From positions 1-64,000 of the forward strand of contig NZ_JAHKQH010000014.1 in the NCBI RefSeq assembly GCF_018861025.1: DNA of 64,000 nt, in the 5' to 3' direction. This DNA comes from Psychrosphaera sp. B3R10. GTDB lineage: Bacteria; Pseudomonadota; Gammaproteobacteria; Enterobacterales; Alteromonadaceae. Below, piece after piece: positions 10,652 through 20,237 of this stretch (its first letter is position 1; the number at the start of each line of letters is the position of its first letter). The translations under genes were made by a program, and so were the position numbers. The notes below the pieces were generated by a model, which was not told the origin of the DNA, ran no database searches, and saw nothing but the letters and a program-made list of their open reading frames with translations.

Positions 10652-11230
10652 TTATCTAGAGCTGACGACTTTTTTAAGTACAAAGGCGCCCATTAAATCT
10701 CCGGCTTTATAGCCTATCGCTTTGTCATTCGGATAATTGAGTGCTAAATTTTCATTTACCGTATCTAACATATTACTGCCATGGCAATTTAGACATACGG
10801 GTTCTGCTTCAATAGCTTTCATATATTTATAAACAACTTTTTTTGGTCCAACGCTGGTTAGGCGTTCAACACTTAGCTGAGATATAGGTTTGCCGTTGTC
10901 ATATGCTTTTTGAAATTGCTTTAATTGATTGGCTTCCCAAGCGTCCGGTTTATTGTCTGGATTACGGAACTTTAAACTGGTTCGTTCCAAGTCCCAACCA
11001 CCGGTGCCATTTTGAACTAGCATATTTTGAGCAATTGACTCACACCCTTTGACGCTGCGTTTTAATGTTCCTAAGTCGATAGTTGACTGCAGTGTAGTGC
11101 GCAATTGATGGTTGTACGCGGTGATTTTTATGTCAGCCAATTGCTTTAATTTTGATGTTTCAACTTGCGCGGCATATGCCGAAATCGCAACAAGTGATGA
11201 AACACCCAAAATAAATATTCGTTTAGTCAT
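10652..11230 (-). CDS. Periplasmic c-type haem protein, DUF3365 (Tll0287-like)
   Basis: The 192-residue protein has a signal peptide (1-20, ending AYA) and a Tll0287-like/DUF3365 domain. One haem-binding motif CLNCH lies at residues 146-150, followed by the typical IGYKAGDLMGAF. Proteins of this family bind a single c-type haem in the periplasm, often as sensor or redox modules; the role of stand-alone versions is not known. It is transcribed opposite to pldA and divergently from pnp. Covalent haem attachment would need the Ccm system, which is not in the window. Confidence 0.85.
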   Translation of the reverse strand: MTKRIFILGVSSLVAISAYAAQVETSKLKQLADIKITAYNHQLRTTLQSTIDLGTLKRSVKGCESIAQNMLVQNGTGGWDLERTSLKFRNPDNKPDAWEANQLKQFQKAYDNGKPISQLSVERLTSVGPKKVVYKYMKAIEAEPVCLNCHGSNMLDTVNENLALNYPNDKAIGYKAGDLMGAFVLKKVVSSR

Positions 11231-11351
11231 TTTTATGCCCTATCTAGAAAAACGCCCAGCACTATAAAACTATAATGAATTCGTTTGATTAGCAATTTTT
11301 GTTGCGGTTATTTTGGGTTAAAAGCTCAGACAGATTATTTAATTTCATTTA

Positions 11352-11380
11352 CTGACAAGCTTAAAATACGGGCGTATAAT
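11352..11380 (+). promoter_or_regulatory. pnp promoter
   Basis: CTGACA (11352-11357) and a consensus TATAAT (11375-11380) are separated by 17 bases. The expected transcript would start near 11387 and have a leader of about 120 bases before the pnp start, a region where E. coli pnp is autoregulated by RNase III and PNPase. Confidence 0.85.
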
Positions 11381-11507
11381 ATGCGCGAATTTAAATGAAA
11401 ACATGATTCAGTATGGGGATACACTTTTTTGTAATAGTGCAACATCGTGGTCATAAAGACGCCCTAAGATAAACGCTGAATAAAAATGAAAATGAAAGGA
11501 AAAAAAC

Positions 11508-13613
11508 GTGACTCCAATTATTAAGAAATTCCAGTATGGTCAACACGAGGTCACTCTTGAGACGGGCGTTATTGCACGTCAAGCAAGTGCTGCTGTTATG
11601 GCAAGCATCGGTGATACGGCTGTACTTATTTCAGTTGTTGGTAAAAAAGAAGCTAGTCCTGGACAAGACTTTTTCCCACTAACAATTAACTATCAAGAAA
11701 AAGCTTATGCTGGCGGTAAAATCCCTGGTGGGTTCTTCAAACGTGAAGGTCGTCCTGCAGAAGAAGAAACGTTAATTGCTCGCCTAATTGACCGTCCATT
11801 ACGTCCATTGTTCCCAGCTTCATTCAAAAATGAAGTACAAGTCATTTGTACTGTAATGTCTGTTAATCCTGAAATTGCCCCGGACATCGTTGCATTAATC
11901 GGTGCGTCTGCAGCAATCTCAATTTCTGGTATCCCATTTAATGGCCCTATCGGTGCTGCACGTGTTGGTGTAATTGATGGCCAGTATGTTTTAAACCCTT
12001 CTCAAACTGAACTAAAAGTAAGTGACTTAGATTTAGTTGTTGCTGGTACTGAAAATGCAGTACTTATGGTTGAATCTGAAGCAGCTGTTTTATCTGAAGA
12101 AGTCATGCTTGGTGCAGTTGTTTATGGTCATGAACAAATGCAAGTGGTTGTTTCTGCAATCAACGAATTTGCTGCAGAAGTTGGCAATCCTGCGTGGGAT
12201 TGGTCTGCTCCAGCAGAAAACACAGAATTAAAAGAAAAAGTTGCTGCACTAGCATCTGAAGGTATTACAGCTGCATACGCTATCGCTGACAAAATGGAGC
12301 GTTACGCTGCCGTTGGCGAAGTGAAAAAAGCAACAATTGCGACACTAGTTGAAGAAGCTGGTGAAGAAGGCGTTAACGAAAAAGAAGTGTCTGAACTTGT
12401 ACATGACTTAGAGAAAGACGTTGTTCGTTCACGTATTTTAGCTGGTGAAAAACGTATCGACGGTCGTGAACCAGATATGATCCGTGCACTAGATGTTAAA
12501 ACTGGCATCTTACCGCGTACACACGGTTCTTCTTTGTTCACTCGTGGTGAAACTCAAGCTATCGTTACGTGTACTTTAGGTACTGAACGTGATTCACAAA
12601 TCATTGATTCGTTACTTGGCGAAAAACGTGACCCGTTCATGCTTCATTATAACTTCCCTCCATATTGTGTTGGTGAGACTGGTTTCATCGGTTCTCCTAA
12701 GCGTCGCGAAATTGGCCATGGCCGTCTTGCGAAACGTGGTGTTTTAGCGGTAATGCCTTCACAAGCAGAATTCCCATACACAGTTCGTCTAGTGTCGGAA
12801 ATTACAGAATCTAACGGCTCGTCTTCAATGGCTTCTGTATGTGGTTCTTCTTTAGCACTTATGGATGCTGGTGTTCCAATTAAGGCGTCTGTTGCTGGTA
12901 TCGCGATGGGTCTAGTTAAAGACGATAACAACTTTGTTGTATTGTCTGACATCCTTGGTGATGAAGATCACTTAGGTGACATGGACTTTAAAGTTGCTGG
13001 TACTACTGAAGGTATTACAGCACTACAAATGGACATCAAGATCGAAGGGATTACTCGTGAGATCATGGATAAAGCGTTAGTTCAAGCTAAAGCAGCACGT
13101 ATCCATATTCTAGGTGTTATGGACGAAGCAATCGGCGGACACCGTGAAGAGATGTCTGAGTTTGCGCCTCGTATCTACACTGTTAAAGTTCCAGTTAAGA
13201 AAATCGCTGATGTTATCGGTAAAGGTGGTGCAACTATCCGTGCGCTTACTGAAGAAACGGGTACAACAATTGAAATCGACGACGATGGAACCGTTAGAAT
13301 TGCTGCAACAGACGGCGTAAGCGCTCAAGCCGCTATCGACCGTGTTAAGCAACTAACGACTGACCTAGAAGTTGGCCGTGTTTATCAAGGTAAAGTTGCA
13401 CGTATCGTAGACTTCGGTGCGTTTGTTAACGTTCTACCTGGTAAAGATGGATTGGTCCACATTTCACAAATCTCTCAAGATCGTGTTGAAAATGTATCTG
13501 ACGTATTATCAGAAGGCCAAGAAGTTGCCGTTAAAGTTCTCGAAATTGACCGTCAAGGTCGTGTTCGTTTGAGCATGAAAGAAGCGGGCGAAAAGACTGA
13601 AGCAGCTGAATAA
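11508..13613 (+). CDS. pnp: Polyribonucleotide nucleotidyltransferase
   Basis: PNPase degrades RNA processively 3' to 5' by phosphorolysis and is part of the RNA degradosome. The 701 residues show two RNase PH domains (about 1-215 and 310-540), a helical linker, a KH domain (about 553-610, [21 protein letters not shown]) and an S1 domain (about 620-690, [26 protein letters not shown]). The GTG start at 11508 has AAGGA 7 bases upstream. It is normally next to rpsO; here 2.1 kb of accessory genes lie between them, and it has its own strong promoter. Confidence 0.98.
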   Translation: MTPIIKKFQYGQHEVTLETGVIARQASAAVMASIGDTAVLISVVGKKEASPGQDFFPLTINYQEKAYAGGKIPGGFFKREGRPAEEETLIARLIDRPLRPLFPASFKNEVQVICTVMSVNPEIAPDIVALIGASAAISISGIPFNGPIGAARVGVIDGQYVLNPSQTELKVSDLDLVVAGTENAVLMVESEAAVLSEEVMLGAVVYGHEQMQVVVSAINEFAAEVGNPAWDWSAPAENTELKEKVAALASEGITAAYAIADKMERYAAVGEVKKATIATLVEEAGEEGVNEKEVSELVHDLEKDVVRSRILAGEKRIDGREPDMIRALDVKTGILPRTHGSSLFTRGETQAIVTCTLGTERDSQIIDSLLGEKRDPFMLHYNFPPYCVGETGFIGSPKRREIGHGRLAKRGVLAVMPSQAEFPYTVRLVSEITESNGSSSMASVCGSSLALMDAGVPIKASVAGIAMGLVKDDNNFVVLSDILGDEDHLGDMDFKVAGTTEGITALQMDIKIEGITREIMDKALVQAKAARIHILGVMDEAIGGHREEMSEFAPRIYTVKVPVKKIADVIGKGGATIRALTEETGTTIEIDDDGTVRIAATDGVSAQAAIDRVKQLTTDLEVGRVYQGKVARIVDFGAFVNVLPGKDGLVHISQISQDRVENVSDVLSEGQEVAVKVLEIDRQGRVRLSMKEAGEKTEAAE

Positions 13614-13637
13614 TATATAGCAACGCTTTTATCTTAG

Positions 13638-13666
13638 AAAAAAGAGAGCTTCGGCTCTCTTTTTTG
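13638..13666 (+). terminator. pnp terminator
   Basis: GAGAGC-TTCG-GCTCTC with a stable TTCG tetraloop is flanked by six As and six Ts. It lies 25 bases after the pnp stop. Confidence 0.92.
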
Positions 13667-13750
13667 TATTTAGCGCACTGCAATGTAAAACGCTGTTTAT
13701 CATCGGTTCAAATTTATGTTATTAATACGCCTACTAATCTAGGAGTCAGT

Positions 13751-14671
13751 ATGAAGCTATTGTTTTCGCTAGTTGTTATTTCAGCGAGTTTATTAAGTGG
13801 TTGTGCCACCAAGTCGGTTGAACAAAATTCTCGACCTCATTTTGTCAATAATGCGGTCATTACCGAACCTCTCGAAATTGACTATCAAAGCGAACTTGCT
13901 GTTGCAAAATTGTCGCAGCTAATTAACCACGTTAAGTTAGACAACGACAAGATGGCCCAGCTGTTATATGACCGTGGGGTTATTTTTGACAGTATGGGCC
14001 TTAGAACATTAGCTCAACTCGATTTCCGTCGTGCTCTTGAGTACAAACCTGCGTTTGCCGATGCCTATAATTTTATTGGTATTCACATGACATTAATTGG
14101 TCAGTTCTCTCAAGCATTTGAGATTTTCGATAATGTTCTCGAAATTGAACCAGAACATAGTTATGTCTATTTAAACCGAGGTATCGCTTTATATTACTTT
14201 GGTAAAAATGAACTGGCAGTTGATGACCTAGAAACCTTTTTAATGCGTCAGCCAAATGACCCTTACCGAGCTATGTGGTTGTATCTCGCAGAATATGAAA
14301 TCAATCCTGAAGATGCACGTTTGAGACTTATTTATAACGCCTCAATGATTGATAAAAATAAGTGGTCTTATCAATTGATCGACCTTTTCCTTGGTGACAT
14401 CGACGAAAAGCAATTTATTGAAAATATGAGCAGATCACTGCAAAGCCCTCGAGAACTGGTTGATCGCCTATGCGAAGGCTATTTCTATTTGGCGAAACTC
14501 AAATTACAGCAAGGTGATGAAGAAACCGCAAAAAACTATTTTCGACTTGCGTTATCTACCAACGTATTTGAATTTGTTGAGCACAAATACGCAAAACTTG
14601 AATTGGCTAAACTGTATGAAAAAGCTAAGCAACGATACAATCCAGCAAATCAGTTACCTGTAAAAAATTAG
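13751..14671 (+). CDS. nlpI: Lipoprotein NlpI (TPR protein)
   Basis: NlpI is an outer-membrane lipoprotein with tetratricopeptide repeats that acts as adaptor for peptidoglycan endopeptidases and the Prc protease. The 306 residues have a signal peptide with lipobox LLSGC (Cys about residue 18) and TPR units, for example LDFRRALEYKPAFADAYNFIG and AFEIFDNVLEIEPEHSYVYLN. The frame is open to 13664, but the ATG at 13751 with AGGAG 5 bases upstream gives a correct lipoprotein signal. Location directly after pnp is as in E. coli. Confidence 0.92.
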   Translation: MKLLFSLVVISASLLSGCATKSVEQNSRPHFVNNAVITEPLEIDYQSELAVAKLSQLINHVKLDNDKMAQLLYDRGVIFDSMGLRTLAQLDFRRALEYKPAFADAYNFIGIHMTLIGQFSQAFEIFDNVLEIEPEHSYVYLNRGIALYYFGKNELAVDDLETFLMRQPNDPYRAMWLYLAEYEINPEDARLRLIYNASMIDKNKWSYQLIDLFLGDIDEKQFIENMSRSLQSPRELVDRLCEGYFYLAKLKLQQGDEETAKNYFRLALSTNVFEFVEHKYAKLELAKLYEKAKQRYNPANQLPVKN

Positions 14672-14688
14672 TGAATTAAGTAACAATC

Positions 14689-16383
14689 ATGCAACCGTTA
14701 TTAAAATGTTTGGTGTTTGTTACTTACCTTTTTTTATCAAAAAGTGATGGGATCATTTTTACTCCAGTTATAGTCTGGTCCCATTTTGATGAATCTCAAT
14801 CGTATCCGTATGTTGCCGCTGAATTTGGACACCCTCAGGCAAACTACACGGTATTTCAAAACAATCGTGACATTCAGTATTTAAAACGAGCTGCAAATTT
14901 TGGCGTAGCTCGCGCTGCATTTCAGTTGTTCGAACTCGCCCACAAACAAAATAATATCTCTGAGTCACTACTTTGGCTAAATCATGCAAGTGTATTGGGC
15001 AGCATAGATGCTCGATTCGAACTGCTGAAATTGCATATATTGGAAAAAAATTGGCAACAAGCTGACAAATATTACAAACAACATCTCGCTGACTGGCCAA
15101 AACTAACAGCAGTTAAATTGAAACAGGTTAATCAAATGCAGGTTCAAACCGAATTTGCCCTTTCTACCGACAATGACTTACTTAATTCTAAAGTTGATGT
15201 ATCAGTACCAATATTGAGCAATATTGATAATGGGCGTAGATACAATACGGTTTCTCAATGTGAGATTTCCGCTGACGTGCTAGTTGCAAATAAGTCACTG
15301 TTGGCTTCGACCCAAGAATTGCTCGCGGAATATCAGCAAGAGAATAGGGCGCGCCAATCTGTTTGTTTTCCAAATGTGTATGTCGCTCATTCAATATCGA
15401 GCTTTTGTGAAGAAGATGAAGTTGGGCGAATTGATTGTGATTTACCAAAATTGTCATTAGTGTATAAGACGTTGTCCACTAAGGATAACGCTAAGCGCTT
15501 CTCCAGCCACTTATTAGTCGTTGTTGATAAAGGGGACGCTAATACACGTGGTGGTCTCATGTTTATCGACAGTCAAGATAACGTAGCAGTATTAAGACAT
15601 GAAATTGCCCATTGGCTACAACTATATGACGAATATCAAATCCACCCGTCTCAGCAAGTTTTATTATGCCAAACGTATAATCACAAAACGTTAGGGAAAA
15701 ACTTAGTCGTAGCGACTGAAGAATTTAGCATCACAGAGCTTGAAGCGATCTATCACAGAGAGTTGTTCCCAGCGAACACCTGTAAAAATACCAGTTATAA
15801 AGCGTATAAGTTTTATTCAGCGCCGTCGTTTATGGAATATTTAGATTTACCTATTTCGAGTCAATATTGGGAGTTGATGACGACCAATTCTGATCTGGCT
15901 TTGACGCCCGCCGCGATGAATTTTGCTTTAGCCTACAGAACCGACGATACGGCGCTACTTGATAAGAAAACAAAGCAGTTGCGACTTAATGAACAAGTCT
16001 ATTGGCTAACGCAGGCATCGAATTTAAACTTTCTCCCGGCAAAAAGAATGCTGGCCCAGTATTATTTTAAAAACGGTGACTTCCCTTCAGGCCTAGATTT
16101 GCTAAGCGATGCTGCTCACGGGGGCGATCCAACGTCACAGGTTCTATTAGGTCATTATTATATCGAATCCACTTGGCTACCTCAGGATCTTACAAGCTCT
16201 GCACATTGGTATAAACAAGCGGCGATTCAGGATGATACGTACGGGTTGTACTTTTACGGCAAGTGTTTGGAAAATGGCTGGGGTTGTATACAAGACATTG
16301 ATAAAGCATTTGAATATTACGAACGAGCTGCCAAGCTCGGCAGCGCACTCGCACTAAAAAGGCTAGGACATCTGTTGGAGTAA
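14689..16383 (+). CDS. Exported Sel1/TPR-repeat protein with a central HExxH metallopeptidase-like motif
   Basis: The 564-residue protein begins with a hydrophobic signal (about 1-16). Residues 60-130 and 430-560 contain Sel1-like helical repeats (for example AAKLGSALALKRLG at the end). The central part (about 190-400) carries LRHEIAHWLQLYDEY with HEIAH at 304-308, the zinc-binding pattern of gluzincin-type peptidases, and several Cys residues that could form disulfides. Downstream Glu residues could give the third ligand but none is certain. It starts 17 bases after nlpI and is probably co-transcribed, so a cell-envelope role is likely. I do not recognise a named family. Confidence 0.65.
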   Translation: MQPLLKCLVFVTYLFLSKSDGIIFTPVIVWSHFDESQSYPYVAAEFGHPQANYTVFQNNRDIQYLKRAANFGVARAAFQLFELAHKQNNISESLLWLNHASVLGSIDARFELLKLHILEKNWQQADKYYKQHLADWPKLTAVKLKQVNQMQVQTEFALSTDNDLLNSKVDVSVPILSNIDNGRRYNTVSQCEISADVLVANKSLLASTQELLAEYQQENRARQSVCFPNVYVAHSISSFCEEDEVGRIDCDLPKLSLVYKTLSTKDNAKRFSSHLLVVVDKGDANTRGGLMFIDSQDNVAVLRHEIAHWLQLYDEYQIHPSQQVLLCQTYNHKTLGKNLVVATEEFSITELEAIYHRELFPANTCKNTSYKAYKFYSAPSFMEYLDLPISSQYWELMTTNSDLALTPAAMNFALAYRTDDTALLDKKTKQLRLNEQVYWLTQASNLNFLPAKRMLAQYYFKNGDFPSGLDLLSDAAHGGDPTSQVLLGHYYIESTWLPQDLTSSAHWYKQAAIQDDTYGLYFYGKCLENGWGCIQDIDKAFEYYERAAKLGSALALKRLGHLLE

Positions 16384-16434
16384 AGTCAGTTTCAGTGCAG
16401 GGCGTGTTCAATATTGGTGAATGTAACTTAGTAT

Positions 16435-16464
16435 TTGACAATGTTGAAGTTGTTTTTGTATTGA
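16435..16464 (+). promoter_or_regulatory. Possible promoter for the small HTH gene
   Basis: A consensus TTGACA at 16435-16440 is followed after 18 bases by TATTGA. The match of the -10 is only fair. Confidence 0.4.
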
Positions 16465-16534
16465 ATTCAATGGGTTAATTTTTGGTACGTTTATTCCATT
16501 ATTTCACTGTGTCCAATAGGAATAGGTGGATGAA

Positions 16535-16765
16535 ATGAGTCTATTTAATGAAGAGATCCGAATTAAGATAATGAGCGCAGTTCGTTATGAGAACAGATTA
16601 ATTGGCGATGTATCAGACGAATTTGGTGTCTCAAGAAAACAGATATTCGACTGGCTAAAAACGGCGGAGCGTATTGATAAACGTACCAAAGCGCTTAAAC
16701 AAAGTGGGATCAAGCGCCGAATGGAAAAACTCAATAAAGAGTTGGAATCGCTAAATTTAGTCTGA
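16535..16765 (+). CDS. Small helix-turn-helix protein
   Basis: The 76-residue basic protein has a helix-turn-helix of the transposase-OrfA/resolvase type (RLIGDVSDEFGVSRKQIFDWLKTA, split here as DVSDEFGVS and KQIFDWLK) followed by a Lys/Arg-rich helix. The ATG at 16535 has AGGTGG 5 bases upstream; a GTG at 16526 would add three residues. No transposase gene or terminal repeats are adjacent, so it is either a free-standing DNA-binding protein or a relic of an element. Confidence that it is a real gene is moderate. Confidence 0.55.
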   Translation: MSLFNEEIRIKIMSAVRYENRLIGDVSDEFGVSRKQIFDWLKTAERIDKRTKALKQSGIKRRMEKLNKELESLNLV

Positions 16766-16946
16766 AAATTATAGGTTGTTAAATTTTTGTTTGTAGAATT
16801 TGTAGATACAGAGCGCTTCGTTTGCTGCATGAATGGAAGTGAAAGAGTTCTTAACTAACCGCAGTTTTTGTGTTCGATAAAATTTTGTCGGTTTGGTTAA
16901 CGCAACAAAATACCTAAATTTTGCTTAACTAATTTATAAATTTAAA

Positions 16947-16983
16947 CTGGAAAACATCAATCTTTCATATTGATGCTTTCCAG
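16947..16983 (-). terminator. Hairpin downstream of the PEP-CTERM gene
   Basis: CTGGAAA-A-CATCAAT pairs with ATTGATG-C-TTTCCAG around a 7-base loop. It starts 14 bases past the stop of the minus-strand gene at 16997, with AT-rich sequence after it. Confidence 0.7.
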
Positions 16984-16996
16984 TGCAAGTAAGTTT

Positions 16997-17599
16997 TTAT
17001 TGTGACTTTCTTAGTTTACGTGACGTTAATCCTATCAAGCCTAATGCAAAAATCGCCAGTGTGGAAGGTTCTGGTACGTCGGCTGTGGTAACGCCTTCAA
17101 ATTGAATTTCTGCTATTATAGCGTAGTTTGCACCATGACTCGTTTTAAACGTAAGGTCTATAAAGGAAACATTTGTCGCACTTATTGCCTGCGTTTGAAT
17201 GCTTTGTAAGTCTAACAAACTGCCAGAATAGCTATTGAGACTAAATAGGTTTTCATCCAAGAAGGTGAGTTGAAAATCTTTAAGACCTTCACTATCACCA
17301 TCAATACCACCACCATTATTCCAGATACTTACTGAGCTAAGGTCGTAGTTGTCATCTAGTGTTAAGCGTACTCTGTCATCTTGATTTCCAGATAGGGGAC
17401 GAAAGCCAAACCAGCGTGAACCTGCCGTTGTATAGCCATCAACAAGCTGCCCAACACCACCACCGGTATTCCAAGCAGTACCAGATTCGACAGTTGCACT
17501 ATCCGGTATTATTAAGCCAGCATAGGCGTTGTGCATAAAACCCAGTCCAGATACAAGTGCAAAAATTCTAAACAAGTGACCAATTTTATTAATTTTCAT
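16997..17599 (-). CDS. PEP-CTERM sorting-domain protein with F5/8-type-C-like domain
   Basis: The 200-residue exported protein has a signal peptide (about 1-27, ending AYA), a beta-rich central part (about 30-170, with LDDNYDLSSVSIWNNGG) resembling discoidin/F5-8C carbohydrate-binding domains, and a C-terminal PEP-CTERM signal: VPEPST, a hydrophobic segment, and the basic tail RKLRKSQ. Such tails are processed by exosortase, and the proteins usually go to the surface or exopolysaccharide. The longer frame to 17647 is rejected because ATG at 17599 has AGGTGGA 8 bases upstream and gives a standard signal peptide. No exosortase gene is in the window. Confidence 0.85.
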   Translation of the reverse strand: MKINKIGHLFRIFALVSGLGFMHNAYAGLIIPDSATVESGTAWNTGGGVGQLVDGYTTAGSRWFGFRPLSGNQDDRVRLTLDDNYDLSSVSIWNNGGGIDGDSEGLKDFQLTFLDENLFSLNSYSGSLLDLQSIQTQAISATNVSFIDLTFKTSHGANYAIIAEIQFEGVTTADVPEPSTLAIFALGLIGLTSRKLRKSQ

Positions 17600-17913
17600 C
17601 TTTAGATCCACCTTTATAAAAACGAACCATTTGGCTAGTTTTATCAATTTAAGTTAACAGAGCAAAGAATGTTCCATAGATGGAAACTGTATATGCATCA
17701 ATGTCATAGATTTTTTTCAAATGGGTATAATATCAATGTTGTAAAAGATATGGACAGGTGAACATGGCGTGATTACTTTAAAGATTACGGGATATTTGAC
17801 TGAGTTTATTTTACTCGGCAATACAGTTTCCGCTTTTTATCATTCATTTTAATATGATTAAAGGGCCCCTGATGCAACGGAAAAATCAGTCATATTTTAA
17901 TGTACTTCAACAA

Positions 17914-18129
17914 TTATCCTCTAATTAGGGGTTTTAACATGCCTTCTAGTCCATTCAGTTTAATTTCATACAATAGGGCAAGTTGTTTCCCTAAATTAGA
18001 GTTTGGGAAGCCTTGTTTATGAAACCAAACTAAATAGGGTTCAGGTAGATGGATCAGCTTTCGACCCGCATATTTACCAAAAGGCATTTCTGTATTAATC
18101 GCCTCTATGAGGGCTTTTTTGTCTAACAT
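17914..18129 (-). CDS. DUF3820 family protein
   Basis: The 71-residue protein matches the DUF3820 family: MPFGKYAGRKLIHLPEPYLVWFHKQGFP is the diagnostic core (written here as MPFGKYAGRK and LPEPYLVWF). Function is unknown; some members were linked to quorum-sensing regulated traits. ATG at 18129 is preferred because a GTGGA lies 5 bases upstream; a GTG at 18138 is possible. It follows the diguanylate cyclase gene by 3-12 bases on the same strand, so the two form an operon. Confidence 0.85.
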   Translation of the reverse strand: MLDKKALIEAINTEMPFGKYAGRKLIHLPEPYLVWFHKQGFPNSNLGKQLALLYEIKLNGLEGMLKPLIRG

Positions 18130-18141
18130 ATTGTCCACTTG

Positions 18142-19059
18142 TTAAGGCGCCACTACTTGATTTCGGCCCATTTTTTTTGCCTTATATAGGTTTTGGTCAG
18201 CACTCACCAACAATGAATCTAAAGTACTCGTTTCATGAATTGTTTTAGAAACCCCGATAGAGGTCGTTAAATTTATATTGTGCCCGTTACAGCTCAGAAC
18301 TTGCCCGTTGATTACTTTCAAACAACGATTGGCAACCCCTTTTGCGTTGGTAGCGTCGGTGTTTGGTAACAACAAGGCAAACTCTTCCCCGCCTATTCTG
18401 GCAAATACATCATAGGGGCGTAAACACGTTTTGATCCTTTCAACAAATTCTTTTAGTACTTCATCACCAGCTGCATGGCCGTACTTGTCGTTTATTTCTT
18501 TGAACAAATCTAGGTCAAAAATTAACAGTGTCAGTGGTGTACCGTACCTTGTACTTCTGTCTATTTCAGTCTCAGCCAATTCGCTGAATTGCCGACGATT
18601 GTAAATACCGGTTAGAAAATCTGTCGAAGCAGCCATACGGAGCTGTTCCTGGGTATGTTCTAACTCAAATTGCAGCGATTTGTTCGAAGTTATGTCGGTC
18701 CCATGTAAAAAAAGACAGTCCTCAACAATAAATTCAGACACCTTAATCCATCGGCCATCATACAAATCAACTTCAAACGTTCTAAAGTTATCTGACCTTT
18801 GCTTGGATTCTGCCGCCGCTAACCATTCATCGATATTGTCGGTTTCGATTAGTATCCCTCTTTCTCTAGTAAAACAACTACGTACTATAGTAGAAAAAGT
18901 TTGTCCGATTATATCTTCAATTGGCGCATCAACAAAGCCAGCAAAAGCTGCGTTGCAATAGATGTATCTATTTTTACTATCCGATAGCGCAACAATGTCT
19001 TTACTGTTATGCAGCGCTTGTGACATTAATTCGGAAACGGTTGAGTTCTTTTTATCCAT
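18142..19059 (-). CDS. Diguanylate cyclase with N-terminal PAS domain
   Basis: The 305-residue soluble protein makes c-di-GMP. A PAS domain spans about residues 10-125 (ALSDSKNRYIYCNAAFAGFV), then a short helical linker, then a GGDEF domain (about 140-305). The active-site motif is GGEEF at 223-227 and an inhibitory RxxD site (RPYD, 214-217) lies five residues before it, so product inhibition is expected. STDFLTGIYNRRQF marks the domain start. There is no transmembrane segment. It is upstream of, and probably co-transcribed with, the DUF3820 gene. Confidence 0.93.
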   Translation of the reverse strand: MDKKNSTVSELMSQALHNSKDIVALSDSKNRYIYCNAAFAGFVDAPIEDIIGQTFSTIVRSCFTRERGILIETDNIDEWLAAAESKQRSDNFRTFEVDLYDGRWIKVSEFIVEDCLFLHGTDITSNKSLQFELEHTQEQLRMAASTDFLTGIYNRRQFSELAETEIDRSTRYGTPLTLLIFDLDLFKEINDKYGHAAGDEVLKEFVERIKTCLRPYDVFARIGGEEFALLLPNTDATNAKGVANRCLKVINGQVLSCNGHNINLTTSIGVSKTIHETSTLDSLLVSADQNLYKAKKMGRNQVVAP

Positions 19060-19300
19060 TATAAAACAGGTTGGTGGACGTAAACTATAGTCTAGTGGGC
19101 GTATAGCGATATGTCTATATTAAAAATACAGTTCCAAAGTCGTGTTTATCAAACATAAAGACATTTGAGCCTTTTTCCAGCGATAAAGCGGTTGGTCTAT
19201 TTGAATTTACTGTTTGAGGAAGGTGTTGATATGCGTCTTTGAAATGAGCTTTGGATCAGTTTTGAGTCTAGTTTAAGTGGGAGGTGGGAGGAATAACATA

Positions 19301-19339
19301 TAATCATTGCCAGGCCGCATATTCGGTTGGCAATGATTA
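19301..19339 (-). terminator. Long hairpin downstream of the LysR gene
   Basis: A perfect 12-bp inverted repeat TAATCATTGCCA/TGGCAATGATTA encloses a loop that can itself pair CCG/CGG. It starts 20 bases after the stop of the minus-strand gene ending at 19359. There is no clear T-run, so termination is likely but not proven. Confidence 0.55.
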
Positions 19340-19358
19340 TGTTTGTTGTCTTTTCTAC

Positions 19359-20237
19359 TTATTTTGCAAAAGACGTTAGCATCCATTGAACAAATACATC
19401 GAGCTCATCTCTTGACGCATGCCAATCATGTTGGATTAAGTAATAGCGGTCTCGAGTATGAAGTTGCTTTTCAAAAAGAGGCATAATGACCCCTTCATCA
19501 AACCAACTTTGGCTAATCGGTAACGGTACTAATGCTATGCCTAGACCCTGTTGAGCTGCGCGTGCTACTGAAAACATACTGTCAACTTGGACAATTCGTT
19601 TAGGATCGAAATCATCAACGTCGTTTTCACTGGCCCATTGATGCCACGACCAAGGGCGAGATTGATGTAATATTAGTGGCGCTTCGTATAACGCTTGTTT
19701 GCCTAATGGTTTTAATTTTTGGTAAAGCGCTGGGCTACATGCAGGCATATAACTTACGGGAAATAGCTCATATGTAAGTGCGTCTGTTGGTTTTGATGCC
19801 GCAAGTACTATGGATAGGTCCGTTTCTTTTTTGTTTTCAGAACGAGACTTTACCGTTTCAAGTTGCAAATTAATATTTGGATTTTGATCTGACCAATGAC
19901 TTAATTTTGGAACAAATAGTTCGTTCGCAAAAAATTCGGGTAATGAAATACTAATTACCGAGTTTTCTGTTTCTTCACTAAATTTTTCAATTGTACTTTC
20001 AAGCTGCTCTATAACAGGTGCAATAGCTTGATAAAAATTTATACCATCACGAGTCAATTCAATTGCTCGAGTTTGTCGTTTAAAAAGCTGTTTAGACAAC
20101 TGCTCTTCTAACAATCGGATTTGATGACTGACCGCTGAAGGTGTTATGTGCAATTGCTTTGCTGCATGTTTAAAACTTAAACATCGGGCTGCAATACAGA
20201 ACGAGCGCAAACCACGAATTGGGGTTTGAATAGACAT
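19359..20237 (-). CDS. LysR family transcriptional regulator (GcvA-like)
   Basis: The 292-residue protein has the N-terminal LysR winged HTH (residues 5-63, AAKQLHITPSAVSHQIRLLEEQL and LFKRQTRAIELTRDG) and a C-terminal substrate-binding domain (about 92-288). The N-terminal pattern RGLRSFCIAARCLSFKHAAKQL resembles the GcvA subgroup. The effector and targets are unknown. It is transcribed away from the small-RNA array that begins 280 bases upstream of its start, and no divergent protein gene is adjacent, so the target gene is not obvious. Confidence 0.9.
   Translation of the reverse strand: MSIQTPIRGLRSFCIAARCLSFKHAAKQLHITPSAVSHQIRLLEEQLSKQLFKRQTRAIELTRDGINFYQAIAPVIEQLESTIEKFSEETENSVISISLPEFFANELFVPKLSHWSDQNPNINLQLETVKSRSENKKETDLSIVLAASKPTDALTYELFPVSYMPACSPALYQKLKPLGKQALYEAPLILHQSRPWSWHQWASENDVDDFDPKRIVQVDSMFSVARAAQQGLGIALVPLPISQSWFDEGVIMPLFEKQLHTRDRYYLIQHDWHASRDELDVFVQWMLTSFAK

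Noticed and set aside
16535-16765. Insertion-sequence transposase OrfA
   Set aside because: The helix-turn-helix is similar, but there is no OrfB, no inverted repeats and no target duplication.
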